This document shows positions 1 to 5,564 of a stretch of 5,564 bases of DNA, in pieces (within the stretch, counting starts at the first letter, position 1; each line of letters starts with the position of its first letter). The translations under genes were made by a program, and so were the position numbers. This DNA is from Acidobacteriota bacterium. Lineage in GTDB: Bacteria > Acidobacteriota > Blastocatellia > Pyrinomonadales > Pyrinomonadaceae. Where the stretch lies: assembly GCA_003222835.1 (NCBI GenBank), contig QHXE01000168.1, positions 1 to 5,564 on the forward strand, read 5' to 3'. Below the pieces are notes generated by a model, which was not told where the DNA came from, did not search any database, and was given only the letters and a program-made list of their open reading frames with translations.

Positions 1-1
1 G

Positions 2-361
2 AAGCGCGCTCAACGAGCTCTGCCAGCCAGCGCCGCCTTGATGGTGATCGTGCTCGTTTGTGGGTGCTCCCCTTCGAGCCCGACTTCCCTTCCTCCGCCG
101 GTGATTTCCGTCAGCCTGACGCCAGCGCAGCAGCAAACAATCCAGCAGAACCAGACGGTTGGTATTGTGGCAACCGTCCAGGGTTCCTCCAACAATGCGG
201 TCACCTGGAGCCTCAGCGGGTCCGGCTTTCTCAGCAACCAATCAGCTACATCAGTAACTTCAGAACTCCTGACATGGGTTGTCGGTAACCTGTCCGCTTT
301 TTGCTTCAAGACAGGAGGATGCGACCACATAACGCATTTGAAGCCGGGTGCCCGGGAATAA
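2..361 (+). pseudogene. Ig-like lipoprotein, N-terminal fragment, interrupted
   Basis: The frame is open from base 2, so the true start is probably before the window; in-window starts are TTG at 38 and ATG at 41. A basic stretch (KRAQR) is followed by a hydrophobic run (ALMVIVLV) and a CGC lipobox-like site, then a Ser/Pro linker (SPSSPTSLPPP). This is the layout of an exported lipoprotein. The next part (ISVSLTPAQQQTIQQNQTVG, then VTWSLSGSGFLSNQSATSVT) matches the first strands of the bacterial Ig-like repeats common in Acidobacteriota surface proteins. Those repeats normally continue with a Tyr-x-Ala-Pro segment. Here the homology stops at about base 258 and the frame runs through unrelated sequence to a stop at 359-361. 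That point coincides with the end of the opposite-strand mobile-element fragment, so I read this as a gene cut by an insertion or rearrangement. Family assignment is from recalled motif patterns; the function is unknown. Confidence 0.6.
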
Positions 362-907
362 CGTGTTCGTGTTGTTGAGTGTCTCGCAAAGGGCTTCGAG
401 GACACGCGACCGATGTGGCGAACTGAGTGGGGCTAGCGTTATCCGAAGGTGGTCCTCCCCGGGCTCGATGTCCGCGGTATCCTGCAGCGCCATCTGAATG
501 AAAGTACGCCCTTCATCTTCAACGCGGCTGTAATGGGGGCGAATCAGCTCAACCAGATCGCTCTCCGTCTGGTATGCGACCATTTTCAAAACGTTGGTTA
601 GGTGTTTGCGTTCGGTAGAAAGTTTCACCATCTCCTGGCCCTTTTGGGCATCCGCAACTGTCACGCGAGCAGGAAGAGAGTCACGCCGAGCCTTGAGTTT
701 CTTGATGTGGTTTGCAGCCTTGTCAATCTCCATGCGAATTTTCTCTTCGGCAATCTCAAAATCACGGTCTGTGGATGTACTTCCATGGATGTAATCGATT
801 GCCGTTGCACCATAGCTTTCCCGTAGTTTCCTAAGATGAACACAGAAATTCGGGGTTTTGCGCTTTGTAGATTTCTCTACCCCGGAAAGAAACAGAATTA
901 CTTCTTG
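260..907 (-). pseudogene. Transposase/recombinase-type protein, C-terminal fragment
   Basis: An open frame runs from the stop at 910-908 down to TGA at 260-262. The first ATG is at 733, but recognisable protein continues upstream of it without a stop (LRKLRESYGATAIDYIHGS, then TDRDFEIAEEKIRMEIDK), so 733 is not the real start. Order of segments: a charged helical, coiled-coil-like part (AEEKIRMEIDKAANHIKKLKARRD), then VKLSTERKHLTNVLKMVAYQ, then a PHYSRVEDEGRTFIQMALQ block, then APLSSPHRSRVLEALCETLN and FPGTRLQMRYVV near the end. These blocks match, from memory, the C-terminal region of proteins annotated as putative transposases or zinc-ribbon recombinases in Acidobacteriota and Planctomycetes. 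The catalytic N-terminal region is absent: upstream of 908 all frames quickly hit stops and nothing similar is seen. The tail after RYVV may be read-through into flanking DNA. It cannot be an active enzyme. I am confident of the fragment status and less so of the exact family. Confidence 0.6.
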
Positions 908-1035
908 TTAGCCGATTATACGCTCCTAATCGTGTTGGCAGTTCGCAACAGATCCAGATCGAATGGTTGTCCGGTCCCTACCGGGTGAAGGGATCCCTCC
1001 CCAAAGAAGCGCACAATGAAGCTAAGACTGACAAC

Positions 1036-1548
1036 TTACGGGCTGCTTCTCCGCTGAATGCACAACCAAGATTCCACGATGGAGTCACGAGCCCGCGAAC
1101 TCACGAGGAGATAGAGGGCTGCAAGCAGGAGGAAAGGCGAACTGTACACACCTGGCATCCAGCGGTGAAAATAGATGGAACTGCCGATGTGAAGAGTGGC
1201 ATTCAGCACTCCCACAAGAATGGCCAAGGGCCGAGAGACGGTTCGCAGCCAAGAGTCTCTACGAAAAGCGAAAGGGGAAAGGCAAAGCAGCAAGAAAATG
1301 CCTGTTATCAAGAGAGCGAGCCAAACCCCGAAGCTAAACGTTGGGAGTGGGAGAAATGGCAATCGAGCCCGAATGGACCGGACGCTCGGATTATAAGTTG
1401 ACAAGAAGTCGTGCATCGCCTCGTCCGTGACATGGACCGCGACTGCAAGCGCAAACGTAACCCAGGCCATTCCGAAACGGTGATGGGTGTGAGATTTTCG
1501 ATCCGTGCCTACTAGTGCGGATATTTGCTTAGTCCTCCACTCCTTCAC
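1036..1548 (-). CDS. HXXEE-type integral membrane protein, hypothetical
   Basis: A 170-residue protein with about four predicted membrane helices: residues 27-46, 73-91, 107-125 and 134-151. The first helix ends in H39-V-T-D-E43, an HxxDE variant of the motif that names the HXXEE family of small bacterial membrane proteins. Further conserved-looking polar or aromatic points are Y52-N-P, SPFAF at 91-95, H120 inside the third helix, and MPG-x-YSSP at 131-138. His and acidic residues within helices suggest metal or ligand binding, but the function is not established. The start is GTG at 1548; the upstream purine signal is weak. M27 (codon 1470-1468) is an alternative that places helix 1 right at the N-terminus. 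The gene lies 15 bp after the stop of the SnoaL-like gene on the same strand, so it is most likely the last gene of the operon. No convincing terminator follows. Confidence 0.72.
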   Translation of the reverse strand: MKEWRTKQISALVGTDRKSHTHHRFGMAWVTFALAVAVHVTDEAMHDFLSTYNPSVRSIRARLPFLPLPTFSFGVWLALLITGIFLLLCLSPFAFRRDSWLRTVSRPLAILVGVLNATLHIGSSIYFHRWMPGVYSSPFLLLAALYLLVSSRARDSIVESWLCIQRRSSP

Positions 1549-1563
1549 TCGCCGACGAATAAA

Positions 1564-2017
1564 CTACGGTTTACCTGTTGTTTGCGCCCTCTTCCACCAT
1601 TGCTGCGGATCAGGGATTGGTAGCGACGAGTGTTGGTGAACAATCAGCCAGCCCGAATCTCGTCGCTCCAGTATCGCCGTGAGCCGCCATTCCGCTTCAG
1701 ACCCAGCAATGTTGTGCGAATCCACTTGTTGGGCGTGCACGATGCCCGCTATCCAGGCAATGTCGCATCCCGCTTTCAAATGAGGATCGCGGATCTCCAT
1801 GTGCCAAGTTTCTCCAGATTGACGTGCGGATTTGGTCTCGCGAGTGCGCTCCGCTGCACGCTCTTGAAAGGAAACGATCGTCCTGCTGTGAACGTAGGTC
1901 CATCACTCTTTGAATGACTTGGCGCACTTGTTGTTCAGATTCCTTAAGATCGCAGGTTCGCGATTGAGCGCTAGCCATTGTTGTGGCCATGCATAACATC
2001 ACCAGCAGCCTTTTCAT
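1564..2017 (-). pseudogene. Secreted SnoaL-like (NTF2-fold) protein, frameshifted
   Basis: Two overlapping frames make one protein. The first, from ATG at 2017, encodes a signal peptide (MKRLLVMLCMATTMASA, cleavage probably before QS) and a first helix (ESEQQVRQVIQRVMDLRSQQD), then turns into non-family sequence ending at 1697. The second frame is open from about 1902 to TAG at 1564-1566. It gives AERTRETKSARQSGETWHME, then CDIAWIAGIVHAQQ, EAEWRLTAILERRDSGWLIV and HQHSSLP. The last two blocks are the classic closing strands of SnoaL/DUF4440-type domains. Joining them needs a shift of one base somewhere in 1902 to about 1875, giving about 150 residues, a normal length. The helix-1 to strand-1 part looks short, so a small deletion is also possible. 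The ATG overlaps the TGA of the TetR gene (ATGA), preceded by a good purine box (GGAAAGGAAAG), implying translational coupling. Proteins of this fold bind small hydrophobic ligands or act as isomerases; the substrate is unknown. Confidence 0.65.
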
Positions 2018-2637
2018 GTACTTTCCTTTCCCGCTCCGATCCCTCGCAAATTAAACCCGGAGATTTCTCTCGCTAGCGCCTCAGCCGAAATGTGCCTCTC
2101 TATGGGAGATTCCAGCCAGTGGTACACGGATTCGTGCACCGCTCCCACCCAGCACCTTGCGACCACTTTCGAATCTAGCTTCGGAAGAGAATCAGAAATG
2201 CTAATCAGGGCTTGTTCGACGCTCCTGCAATGGCTGGCAATGATAGAGCGACGAACCTTGGACAACCTTGGGCTCAACCCCGAGGACTCAACGATCAAGA
2301 TGCGAGCCTCATCTGGATGTTCGGCCAAAAACAAAATGAACGTTTCCACGGCGAGCCTCATCTGAGAGACGGTGTCCCCACTGGCGCTGGCCATCGCCTT
2401 GTTCAGCGCACCAGCGATTTGCTCTCCAATGAACTCCAGGGCGCGGGCAAAGATGTCGTCCTTATTCTGAAAATAGAAGTAAAAAGCGCCTGTGGAACTC
2501 CCCGATTCGCGCACGATCCTCGGCACAGTCGTGGCGTGGTAGCCTTGCTTGCCGAACAAACGGATGGCTACCTGCAGCAGATTTGCTCGGTGCGCTTCCT
2601 TCCGTTTTGCCATCTTAGGAGTGGTGTGATAAGCCAC
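2014..2637 (-). CDS. TetR/AcrR-family transcriptional repressor
   Basis: A 207-residue protein, typical length for the family. The N-terminal DNA-binding domain spans about residues 15-62. It has a first helix (NLLQVAIRLFGKQGY), then the helix-turn-helix with the family signature TVPRIVRESGSSTGAFYFYF and NKDDIF (37-63). The remaining about 140 residues are the all-helical ligand-binding and dimerisation domain, whose sequence gives no clue to the inducer. Start: GTG at 2637 has a strong GGAGGAAG box at 2644-2651, about 6 bases upstream. ATG at 2613 (residue 9, MAKRKEAHR) is the alternative. It sits one base after the stop of the unshifted SDR frame but has no close ribosome site. The gene overlaps the SDR end and overlaps the next gene by 4 bp, so it is embedded mid-operon. 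It is likely to repress its own operon through the inverted repeat at 4057-4078 (inference). Confidence 0.93.
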   Translation of the reverse strand: MAYHTTPKMAKRKEAHRANLLQVAIRLFGKQGYHATTVPRIVRESGSSTGAFYFYFQNKDDIFARALEFIGEQIAGALNKAMASASGDTVSQMRLAVETFILFLAEHPDEARILIVESSGLSPRLSKVRRSIIASHCRSVEQALISISDSLPKLDSKVVARCWVGAVHESVYHWLESPIERHISAEALAREISGFNLRGIGAGKEST

Positions 2638-3563
2638 GAAATACTTCCTCCAGTCCTTCGGAATATTTGAGGTAGCGCGGCTCGAACCCCAGCTCGTGCT
2701 TTTAGACGAGTATTAGAAAGCGCCTTAGGCGTGGTGATGAGCCGTACGGCATGTGCTGTCAAAATCGGCTCGCGTCCGGTGACTCGGCAAGCCAGCGTGC
2801 CGCACGTCGCATAGAGGTGGACCACCGTTTCCGGAAGAAATACGGGAGGCCGAGTTCCTAAAAGCCGAGCGACTCGAACCGAGAAATCGAGCCAAGTCGC
2901 TGGCACGTCGTCGGCCACGTTATAGACCGAAATGCCGGCCGGGGCACTCCGCACAACGCATGAGAATGCCTGGGCAACATCATCAACGTGCACGAAACGG
3001 AGTGGAACGTCCCCTGTCCCAGGCCAGGGACAGAAACCTCGTTTCAACCGTGCCGTCAGTTCAGTGATCAATCGGCTCTCTGAACCATAGACTTCCCCGA
3101 TTCGGAGAATAACAACTCTGCAGTTGGAAATGTCTTTGGTCTTTTCCAGGAGAAGGCGTTCCACCTTGAGCTTGATCCGGCCATACGGAATCACCGGTTC
3201 AGTGGGTGCTTCCTCAGTGGCTGTGCCATGAACATCGCCGTATACTTCGGCAGCGCTGGCGAAGATCCAGTTTTTGATTCCCGCCGCAAGGCCGCAATGA
3301 ATGACGTTGCGTGCCATAGCCAGGTCCGCATTTTGCAGCTCTTCGTCACCGGCACCGGCATAAGCTCCAGCAAGATGAAAAATCCAATCGGCTGGAGGCA
3401 GCTTGTCCATCGGGAGGCTCAGGTCGTGTTGGATCACGCTATGAACGGCATCGGGGTAGGGCTTTCGAACCATGGCGGTAACGCCATACCCGGCACTGTT
3501 GGCTGCGCACACTACGCGGCGTCCGATAAACCCGCCAGCGCCAGTGACGACAACGGAAGTCAT
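2568..3563 (-). CDS. Extended SDR, NAD-dependent epimerase/dehydratase, 3' frameshift
   Basis: A Rossmann-fold oxidoreductase of the extended short-chain dehydrogenase family, cytoplasmic. Visible motifs: TGAGGFIG at 7-14 (NAD(P)-binding glycine motif), DL at 47-48, HLAG at 63-66, S103 in FASAAEVYG and Y127-GRI-K131 (catalytic Ser, Tyr and Lys), then a nucleotide-sugar-dehydratase-like RIGEVYG and PLRFVHVDDVAQAF at 187-200. As read, the frame gives 331 residues ending at 2568. After K288, however, the tail (ARAGVRAALPQ onwards) is unlike the family. Dropping one T from the TTTT at 2700-2703 restores HELGFEPRYLKYSEGLEEVF and RGLSHHS with a stop at 2615-2617, giving about 315 residues and a proper family C-terminus. 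The ATG directly abuts the upstream stop (TAGATG) behind an AAGGTGAAG box. Substrate is unknown: sugar nucleotide, flavonol-like or steroid substrates are all possible. The catalytic core is intact. Confidence 0.85.
   Translation of the reverse strand: MTSVVVTGAGGFIGRRVVCAANSAGYGVTAMVRKPYPDAVHSVIQHDLSLPMDKLPPADWIFHLAGAYAGAGDEELQNADLAMARNVIHCGLAAGIKNWIFASAAEVYGDVHGTATEEAPTEPVIPYGRIKLKVERLLLEKTKDISNCRVVILRIGEVYGSESRLITELTARLKRGFCPWPGTGDVPLRFVHVDDVAQAFSCVVRSAPAGISVYNVADDVPATWLDFSVRVARLLGTRPPVFLPETVVHLYATCGTLACRVTGREPILTAHAVRLITTPKALSNTRLKARAGVRAALPQIFRRTGGSISWLITPLLRWQNGRKRTEQICCR
2644..2651 (-). promoter_or_regulatory. Ribosome binding site deciding the TetR GTG start
   Basis: GGAGGAAG on the minus strand, 6 bases before GTG at 2637. 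It is the best Shine-Dalgarno match near the TetR start and lies inside the 3' end of the SDR gene. It favours the 207-residue form over a start at 2613. Confidence 0.55.
2700..2703. other. Frameshift site in the SDR gene (A run on the coding strand)
   Basis: Four A residues on the minus strand, where three would keep the SDR reading frame in its family-like C-terminus. This is a single-base homopolymer difference: either a real mutation, an assembly error, or a programmed slip. A 4-base run is short for programmed slippage. Confidence 0.6.
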
Positions 3564-4034
3564 CTACTTCACCTTGTAAGACCGCATCACGCTTACGCGC
3601 ACGGTTTTCTCCCAATTTCCCGTTTCCTTCTCCAATGCTGCAAAGCGCTCTGGACCAAGGCGGCGTAGCAGCACATCGTAATGCGGAGGAATTCGACGCG
3701 TGTCCAAGGAGGCAAAGCTCTTCAGCTCGAAGAGCAGAACGAAATCGACATCCTGAACGGGAAGTGGTGCTTCCAGATAGGTGAAATTGGTGAACGCATC
3801 GCCCTTCTGAATGGCTTCGCGGATCGCAGGAAGCGTCTCTTTCTCGAACGACTCTCGCCACAGCTCCGCTGTTCCGGGCTTACATTGGATCTCCACCATG
3901 ATTACCGCTGCGGATGCCGGGGGCTGTGACGTTTGAGCGGTGAGTGTTCCAGGAAGAATCAGGACCCAGCACAGAAAAAACAGGCAGAGAACCATAAAGC
4001 GGTTGCGACTACTACCATACTTGTTGTCGATCAT
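3564..4034 (-). CDS. Secreted small alpha/beta protein, possibly ABM-like, hypothetical
   Basis: A 156-residue protein. The open frame extends to 4142, but ATG at 4034 has a textbook GGGAGG box six bases upstream and starts a clear export signal, so I choose it. The N-terminus is positively charged (KYGSSRNR), then a hydrophobic core at 13-29 (FMVLCLFFLCWVLILPG) and a cleavage-like LTA-Q near 33; it would be secreted or periplasmic, or stay anchored. The mature part begins AAVIMVEIQCKPG, then a helix (ELWRESFEKETLPAIREA), then FTNFTYLEA, DVDFVLLFELKSF, and ends with VRVSVMRSYKV. This strand-helix-strand-strand-helix-strand pattern fits a dimeric alpha/beta-barrel (ABM/ferredoxin-like) protein, a fold used by small monooxygenases and ligand-binding proteins. 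No catalytic residues can be named. It is the first gene of the operon and its stop abuts the SDR start. The fold is inferred from pattern only. Confidence 0.75.
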   Translation of the reverse strand: MIDNKYGSSRNRFMVLCLFFLCWVLILPGTLTAQTSQPPASAAVIMVEIQCKPGTAELWRESFEKETLPAIREAIQKGDAFTNFTYLEAPLPVQDVDFVLLFELKSFASLDTRRIPPHYDVLLRRLGPERFAALEKETGNWEKTVRVSVMRSYKVK

Positions 4035-4040
4035 CGTTAG

Positions 4041-4046
4041 CCTCCC
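4041..4046 (-). promoter_or_regulatory. Ribosome binding site for the first operon gene
   Basis: GGGAGG on the minus strand, six bases from ATG 4034. It decides the start in favour of the 156-residue form over upstream in-frame starts at 4142 and elsewhere, which would lie across the inverted repeat. Confidence 0.7.
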
Positions 4047-4053
4047 GGTTTCA

Positions 4054-4087
4054 AGTATAGAATGACATATCATTCTATTTTTGTCAA
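4054..4087 (-). promoter_or_regulatory. Candidate promoter of the five-gene operon
   Basis: A perfect TTGACA on the minus strand (bases 4087-4082) precedes the inverted repeat. The best TATACT-like -10 (4059-4054) is 22 bp away, longer than the usual 17; at normal spacing only weak hexamers are found, inside the repeat. Any promoter using this -35 would therefore be occluded by protein bound to the inverted repeat. Confidence 0.45.
4057..4078. promoter_or_regulatory. 22-bp inverted repeat, probable TetR operator
   Basis: Perfect 9-bp arms ATAGAATGA and TCATTCTAT flank a 4-bp centre (CATA). The site lies 22 bp upstream of the first operon ATG and 5 bp upstream of its ribosome site, immediately beside a TTGACA box. 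Size, symmetry and position are those of a TetR-family operator, and the operon encodes one TetR protein. Binding is inferred, not shown. Being short and AT-rich without a following T tract, it is a poor terminator candidate. Confidence 0.65.
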
Positions 4088-4270
4088 TAACAAAATTGGA
4101 GTCGATTGATGAAAGATTGCTTCGCTCCAAAGCTGACCCCAATAGCTAAGACAGATACGGCTTTGACACAGTGCTGACACAGCTCGGGACACCTGCTTTT
4201 TCGAGAAGAACTTTCGAAAGAAATGTATTTCCGAAGCTGAGCTGGGCTAACACGCCGAACGTCGTAAGTC

Positions 4271-4501
4271 ACCAATTGCTGACATGATGCGGCAAGCGTG
4301 GTTGCTACGGTTGTGTCGACACGAATGCTGAGGCCACTGCGGGCCGTGGGCGTGGCGGCGTTCTGGAATTTCGTGGCGGCATTGACGTTTGGGACGACGG
4401 TGGCGAGGACGATGGGCAGTGGGCTAGTCGACTTGAGGCGAGTGGACCAAAGCGTTCTGCTGGTAGGCTTGCTGGGCGAGGCTGGACACATGTCGTTCTA
4501 A
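4271..4501 (+). pseudogene. PiT-family inorganic phosphate transporter fragment
   Basis: A short frame reads VTN-C-stop-HDAAS from 4268, then VVATVVSTRMLRPLRAVGV, AAFWNFVAALTFGTTVAR, TMGSGLVDLRRVDQSVLLVG, LLGEAGHMSF and a stop at 4499-4501. This matches the N-terminal region of PiT-family phosphate permeases, whose hallmark is NGFHDAAN followed by ATVVSTR and a helix with AAFxNFxA and FGT. Degradation is plain: a TGA sits where the NGF Phe is expected (4280-4282), the signature Asn after HDAA is Ser, the N-terminal residues are unreadable, and the homology ends about 75 residues in, where Ala-Ile-x-Trp is expected. The rest of the roughly 330-residue or longer transporter is missing. It is a remnant with no transport function. 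The overlapping minus-strand frame at 4084-4491 is its antisense shadow. Confidence 0.6.
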
Positions 4502-4567
4502 AGCGGACGACCTTGAACGAGAGAGCGTGAATCGAGCGTCTTACTCAAGATGAGCCTCGCAGCGTAC

Positions 4568-5564
4568 CTAGGCCGGGTGTTGCCTGGCTCGCGCGGGGAC
4601 ACTCTCCAGCAAGAAGTTCAAGCCCTCTGCTGCGGTGGGATGCGTGAAAATCGCGTCGCGCAGGACAGTGTACGGCAATCCGCCCAACATTGCCGTCTGA
4701 ACGGCCGCCATCATCTCGCTCACTTCGGCACCGAAGCCGGTGAATCCCAGGATGCGGTCGCTTTCGCCGCCCACCAGCATCTTCACAAATCCACGGGTTT
4801 CACCAAGAGTGACCGCTCGCAGCACCCCGGTCATGGGTATCTTCGCCAGCCGGTATGCGGTGCCCCTTTTCTTCGCTTCCGTTTCGTTCAGGCCGACTCG
4901 CGCCAGCTCGGGATCAGTGAACATGCAGAAGGGTATGAGTCGGTCGCGCGTTGTGCGGCTGCTGCCGTTCAGGTTATCGCGGACCACGCGGAAATCGTCA
5001 AACGCGACGTGTGTGAACTGCGGGCTGCCTGCGCAATCGCCCATCGCCCAGACGCCCGGTGAGGTTGTCTCCAATCGTTCGTTCACCTTGATGTACCCGC
5101 GTGTGTCCAGTTCGACTCCTGCTTTTTCCAGACCAAGCCCCTGCGTGTTCGGTGTTCGGCCGGTAGCGACGAGCAAATCGGTTCCCTCGATCGTTTGCTC
5201 GCCATGGCCGTTCTCAACGGCGATACGGACATTCTGACCTGAGAGTCCCTCCACTTGGCTCACCTGCGTGTCGAGCAGCACTTTTATTCCCTCGCTCGTG
5301 AAGTTCTCCAGAAGTGCTTGGGCAACGTCGGGATCTTCAGCGGCGGCGAGTTGAGGGCCACGTTCGATCACGGTTACTGCAGAGCCGAAACGGCGCAGGG
5401 CCTGCGCCAATTCAAGACCCACGTACCCTCCGCCAAGTACGATTACGTGTTCCGGCAAGCGGTTCAGATCGAGAGCTTCCACATGAGTCATCGGTTTTGC
5501 AGCCGGAAGGCCGAGAATGTCGGGGATCGTCGAGCGCGATCCCAGGTCGAGAAACACCCGATCA
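4568..5564 (-). CDS. Class I pyridine nucleotide-disulfide oxidoreductase, 5' partial
   Basis: The frame is open at the window edge (an in-frame Asp-Arg precedes the GTG at 5557), so the N-terminal FAD-binding and redox-disulfide part lies outside. The visible 331 codons start in the tail of the FAD domain (VFLDLGSRSTIP). They continue through the NAD(P)H domain with GGGYVGLE and an acidic Glu at the end of the next strand (VTVIERG), then ATGRTPN, the second FAD motif (VWAMGDCAGSPQFTHVAFDDFR), and the dimerisation domain (IPFCMFTDPELARVGL). Near the end is HPTAAEG, the conserved His-x4-Glu pair of disulfide reductases of this class. It lacks the C-terminal vicinal cysteine pair typical of mercuric reductase (tail ESVPARARQHPA), so it is better called a MerA/lipoamide-dehydrogenase-like reductase. 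Whether the CxxxxC redox pair is present cannot be seen. Its substrate is unknown. It is separated from the operon by the PiT remnant and is probably unrelated to it. Confidence 0.9.
   Translation of the reverse strand, partial: DRVFLDLGSRSTIPDILGLPAAKPMTHVEALDLNRLPEHVIVLGGGYVGLELAQALRRFGSAVTVIERGPQLAAAEDPDVAQALLENFTSEGIKVLLDTQVSQVEGLSGQNVRIAVENGHGEQTIEGTDLLVATGRTPNTQGLGLEKAGVELDTRGYIKVNERLETTSPGVWAMGDCAGSPQFTHVAFDDFRVVRDNLNGSSRTTRDRLIPFCMFTDPELARVGLNETEAKKRGTAYRLAKIPMTGVLRAVTLGETRGFVKMLVGGESDRILGFTGFGAEVSEMMAAVQTAMLGGLPYTVLRDAIFTHPTAAEGLNFLLESVPARARQHPA

Noticed and set aside
971..984. Small hairpin CCGGT-CCCT-ACCGG downstream of the operon
   Set aside because: A 5-bp stem with no T tract on either side; too weak to call a terminator.
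967..1401. 144-residue plus-strand frame
   Set aside because: It is antisense to the HXXEE membrane protein, hydrophilic and rich in Lys/Glu/Ser/Gln as expected opposite membrane helices, with no motif.
2212..2670. 152-residue plus-strand frame
   Set aside because: It is the shadow of the TetR gene, without recognisable features.
4035..4142. Longer start (ATG-like at 4142) for the secreted small protein
   Set aside because: The extension crosses the inverted repeat and promoter box and would bury the signal peptide; ATG 4034 has a strong ribosome site.
4084..4491. 135-residue minus-strand frame upstream of the operon
   Set aside because: Low-complexity Thr/Ser/Ala-rich composition, typical of an antisense frame. 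The plus strand carries recognisable PiT transporter sequence there, and the frame runs into the operator region.
4490..4503. Second TetR half-site (TAGAACGACAT on the minus strand, one mismatch to the operator arm)
   Set aside because: The other arm is absent and the position is inside the PiT remnant; likely chance.
4550..5237. Plus-strand frames at 4550-5062 and 4740-5237
   Set aside because: Both are opposite the well-supported oxidoreductase and show no family motif.

Overview
The window reads as chromosomal DNA from a moderately GC-rich, soil-type bacterium. Acidobacteriota is my best guess. It rests on protein style: a Pro-rich Ig-like lipoprotein N-terminus, an HXXEE-like membrane protein and a secreted small alpha/beta protein, all resembling acidobacterial conserved hypotheticals. 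There is no rRNA or other firm phylogenetic marker.

Layout. (a) 1-361, plus strand: the N-terminal part of an Ig-like lipoprotein whose reading frame stops looking like its family at about 258. (b) 260-907, minus strand: the C-terminal fragment of a mobile-element (transposase/recombinase-type) protein that begins exactly where the lipoprotein breaks off. (c) 908-1035: no gene seen. (d) 1036-4034, minus strand: five tightly packed genes that look like one operon. In transcription order they are a secreted ABM-like small protein, an extended SDR (NAD-dependent epimerase/dehydratase family), a TetR-family repressor, a secreted SnoaL-like protein (frameshifted) and an HXXEE-type four-helix membrane protein. 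Junctions are 0 bp, overlap, 4-bp overlap and 15 bp. Ahead of the first gene is a near-perfect 22-bp inverted repeat with a TTGACA box, an attractive operator/promoter for the operon's own TetR. (e) 4079-4270: no gene seen. (f) 4271-4501, plus strand: a short decayed fragment of a PiT-family phosphate transporter. (g) 4568-5564, minus strand: the C-terminal two-thirds of a class I pyridine nucleotide-disulfide oxidoreductase (mercuric reductase/lipoamide dehydrogenase-like) that runs off the window.

How it works together. The five-gene block is the only coherent system. The repressor would sense a small molecule and control an oxidoreductase/epimerase plus two exported small proteins of ligand-binding folds and a membrane protein. 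The substrate cannot be read from sequence. At least two of the five genes carry a frameshift, and the flanks hold broken genes (lipoprotein, transposase-like, PiT). The window is therefore either a decaying accessory region or contains assembly errors. I see no tRNA, rRNA, CRISPR or intact insertion sequence.
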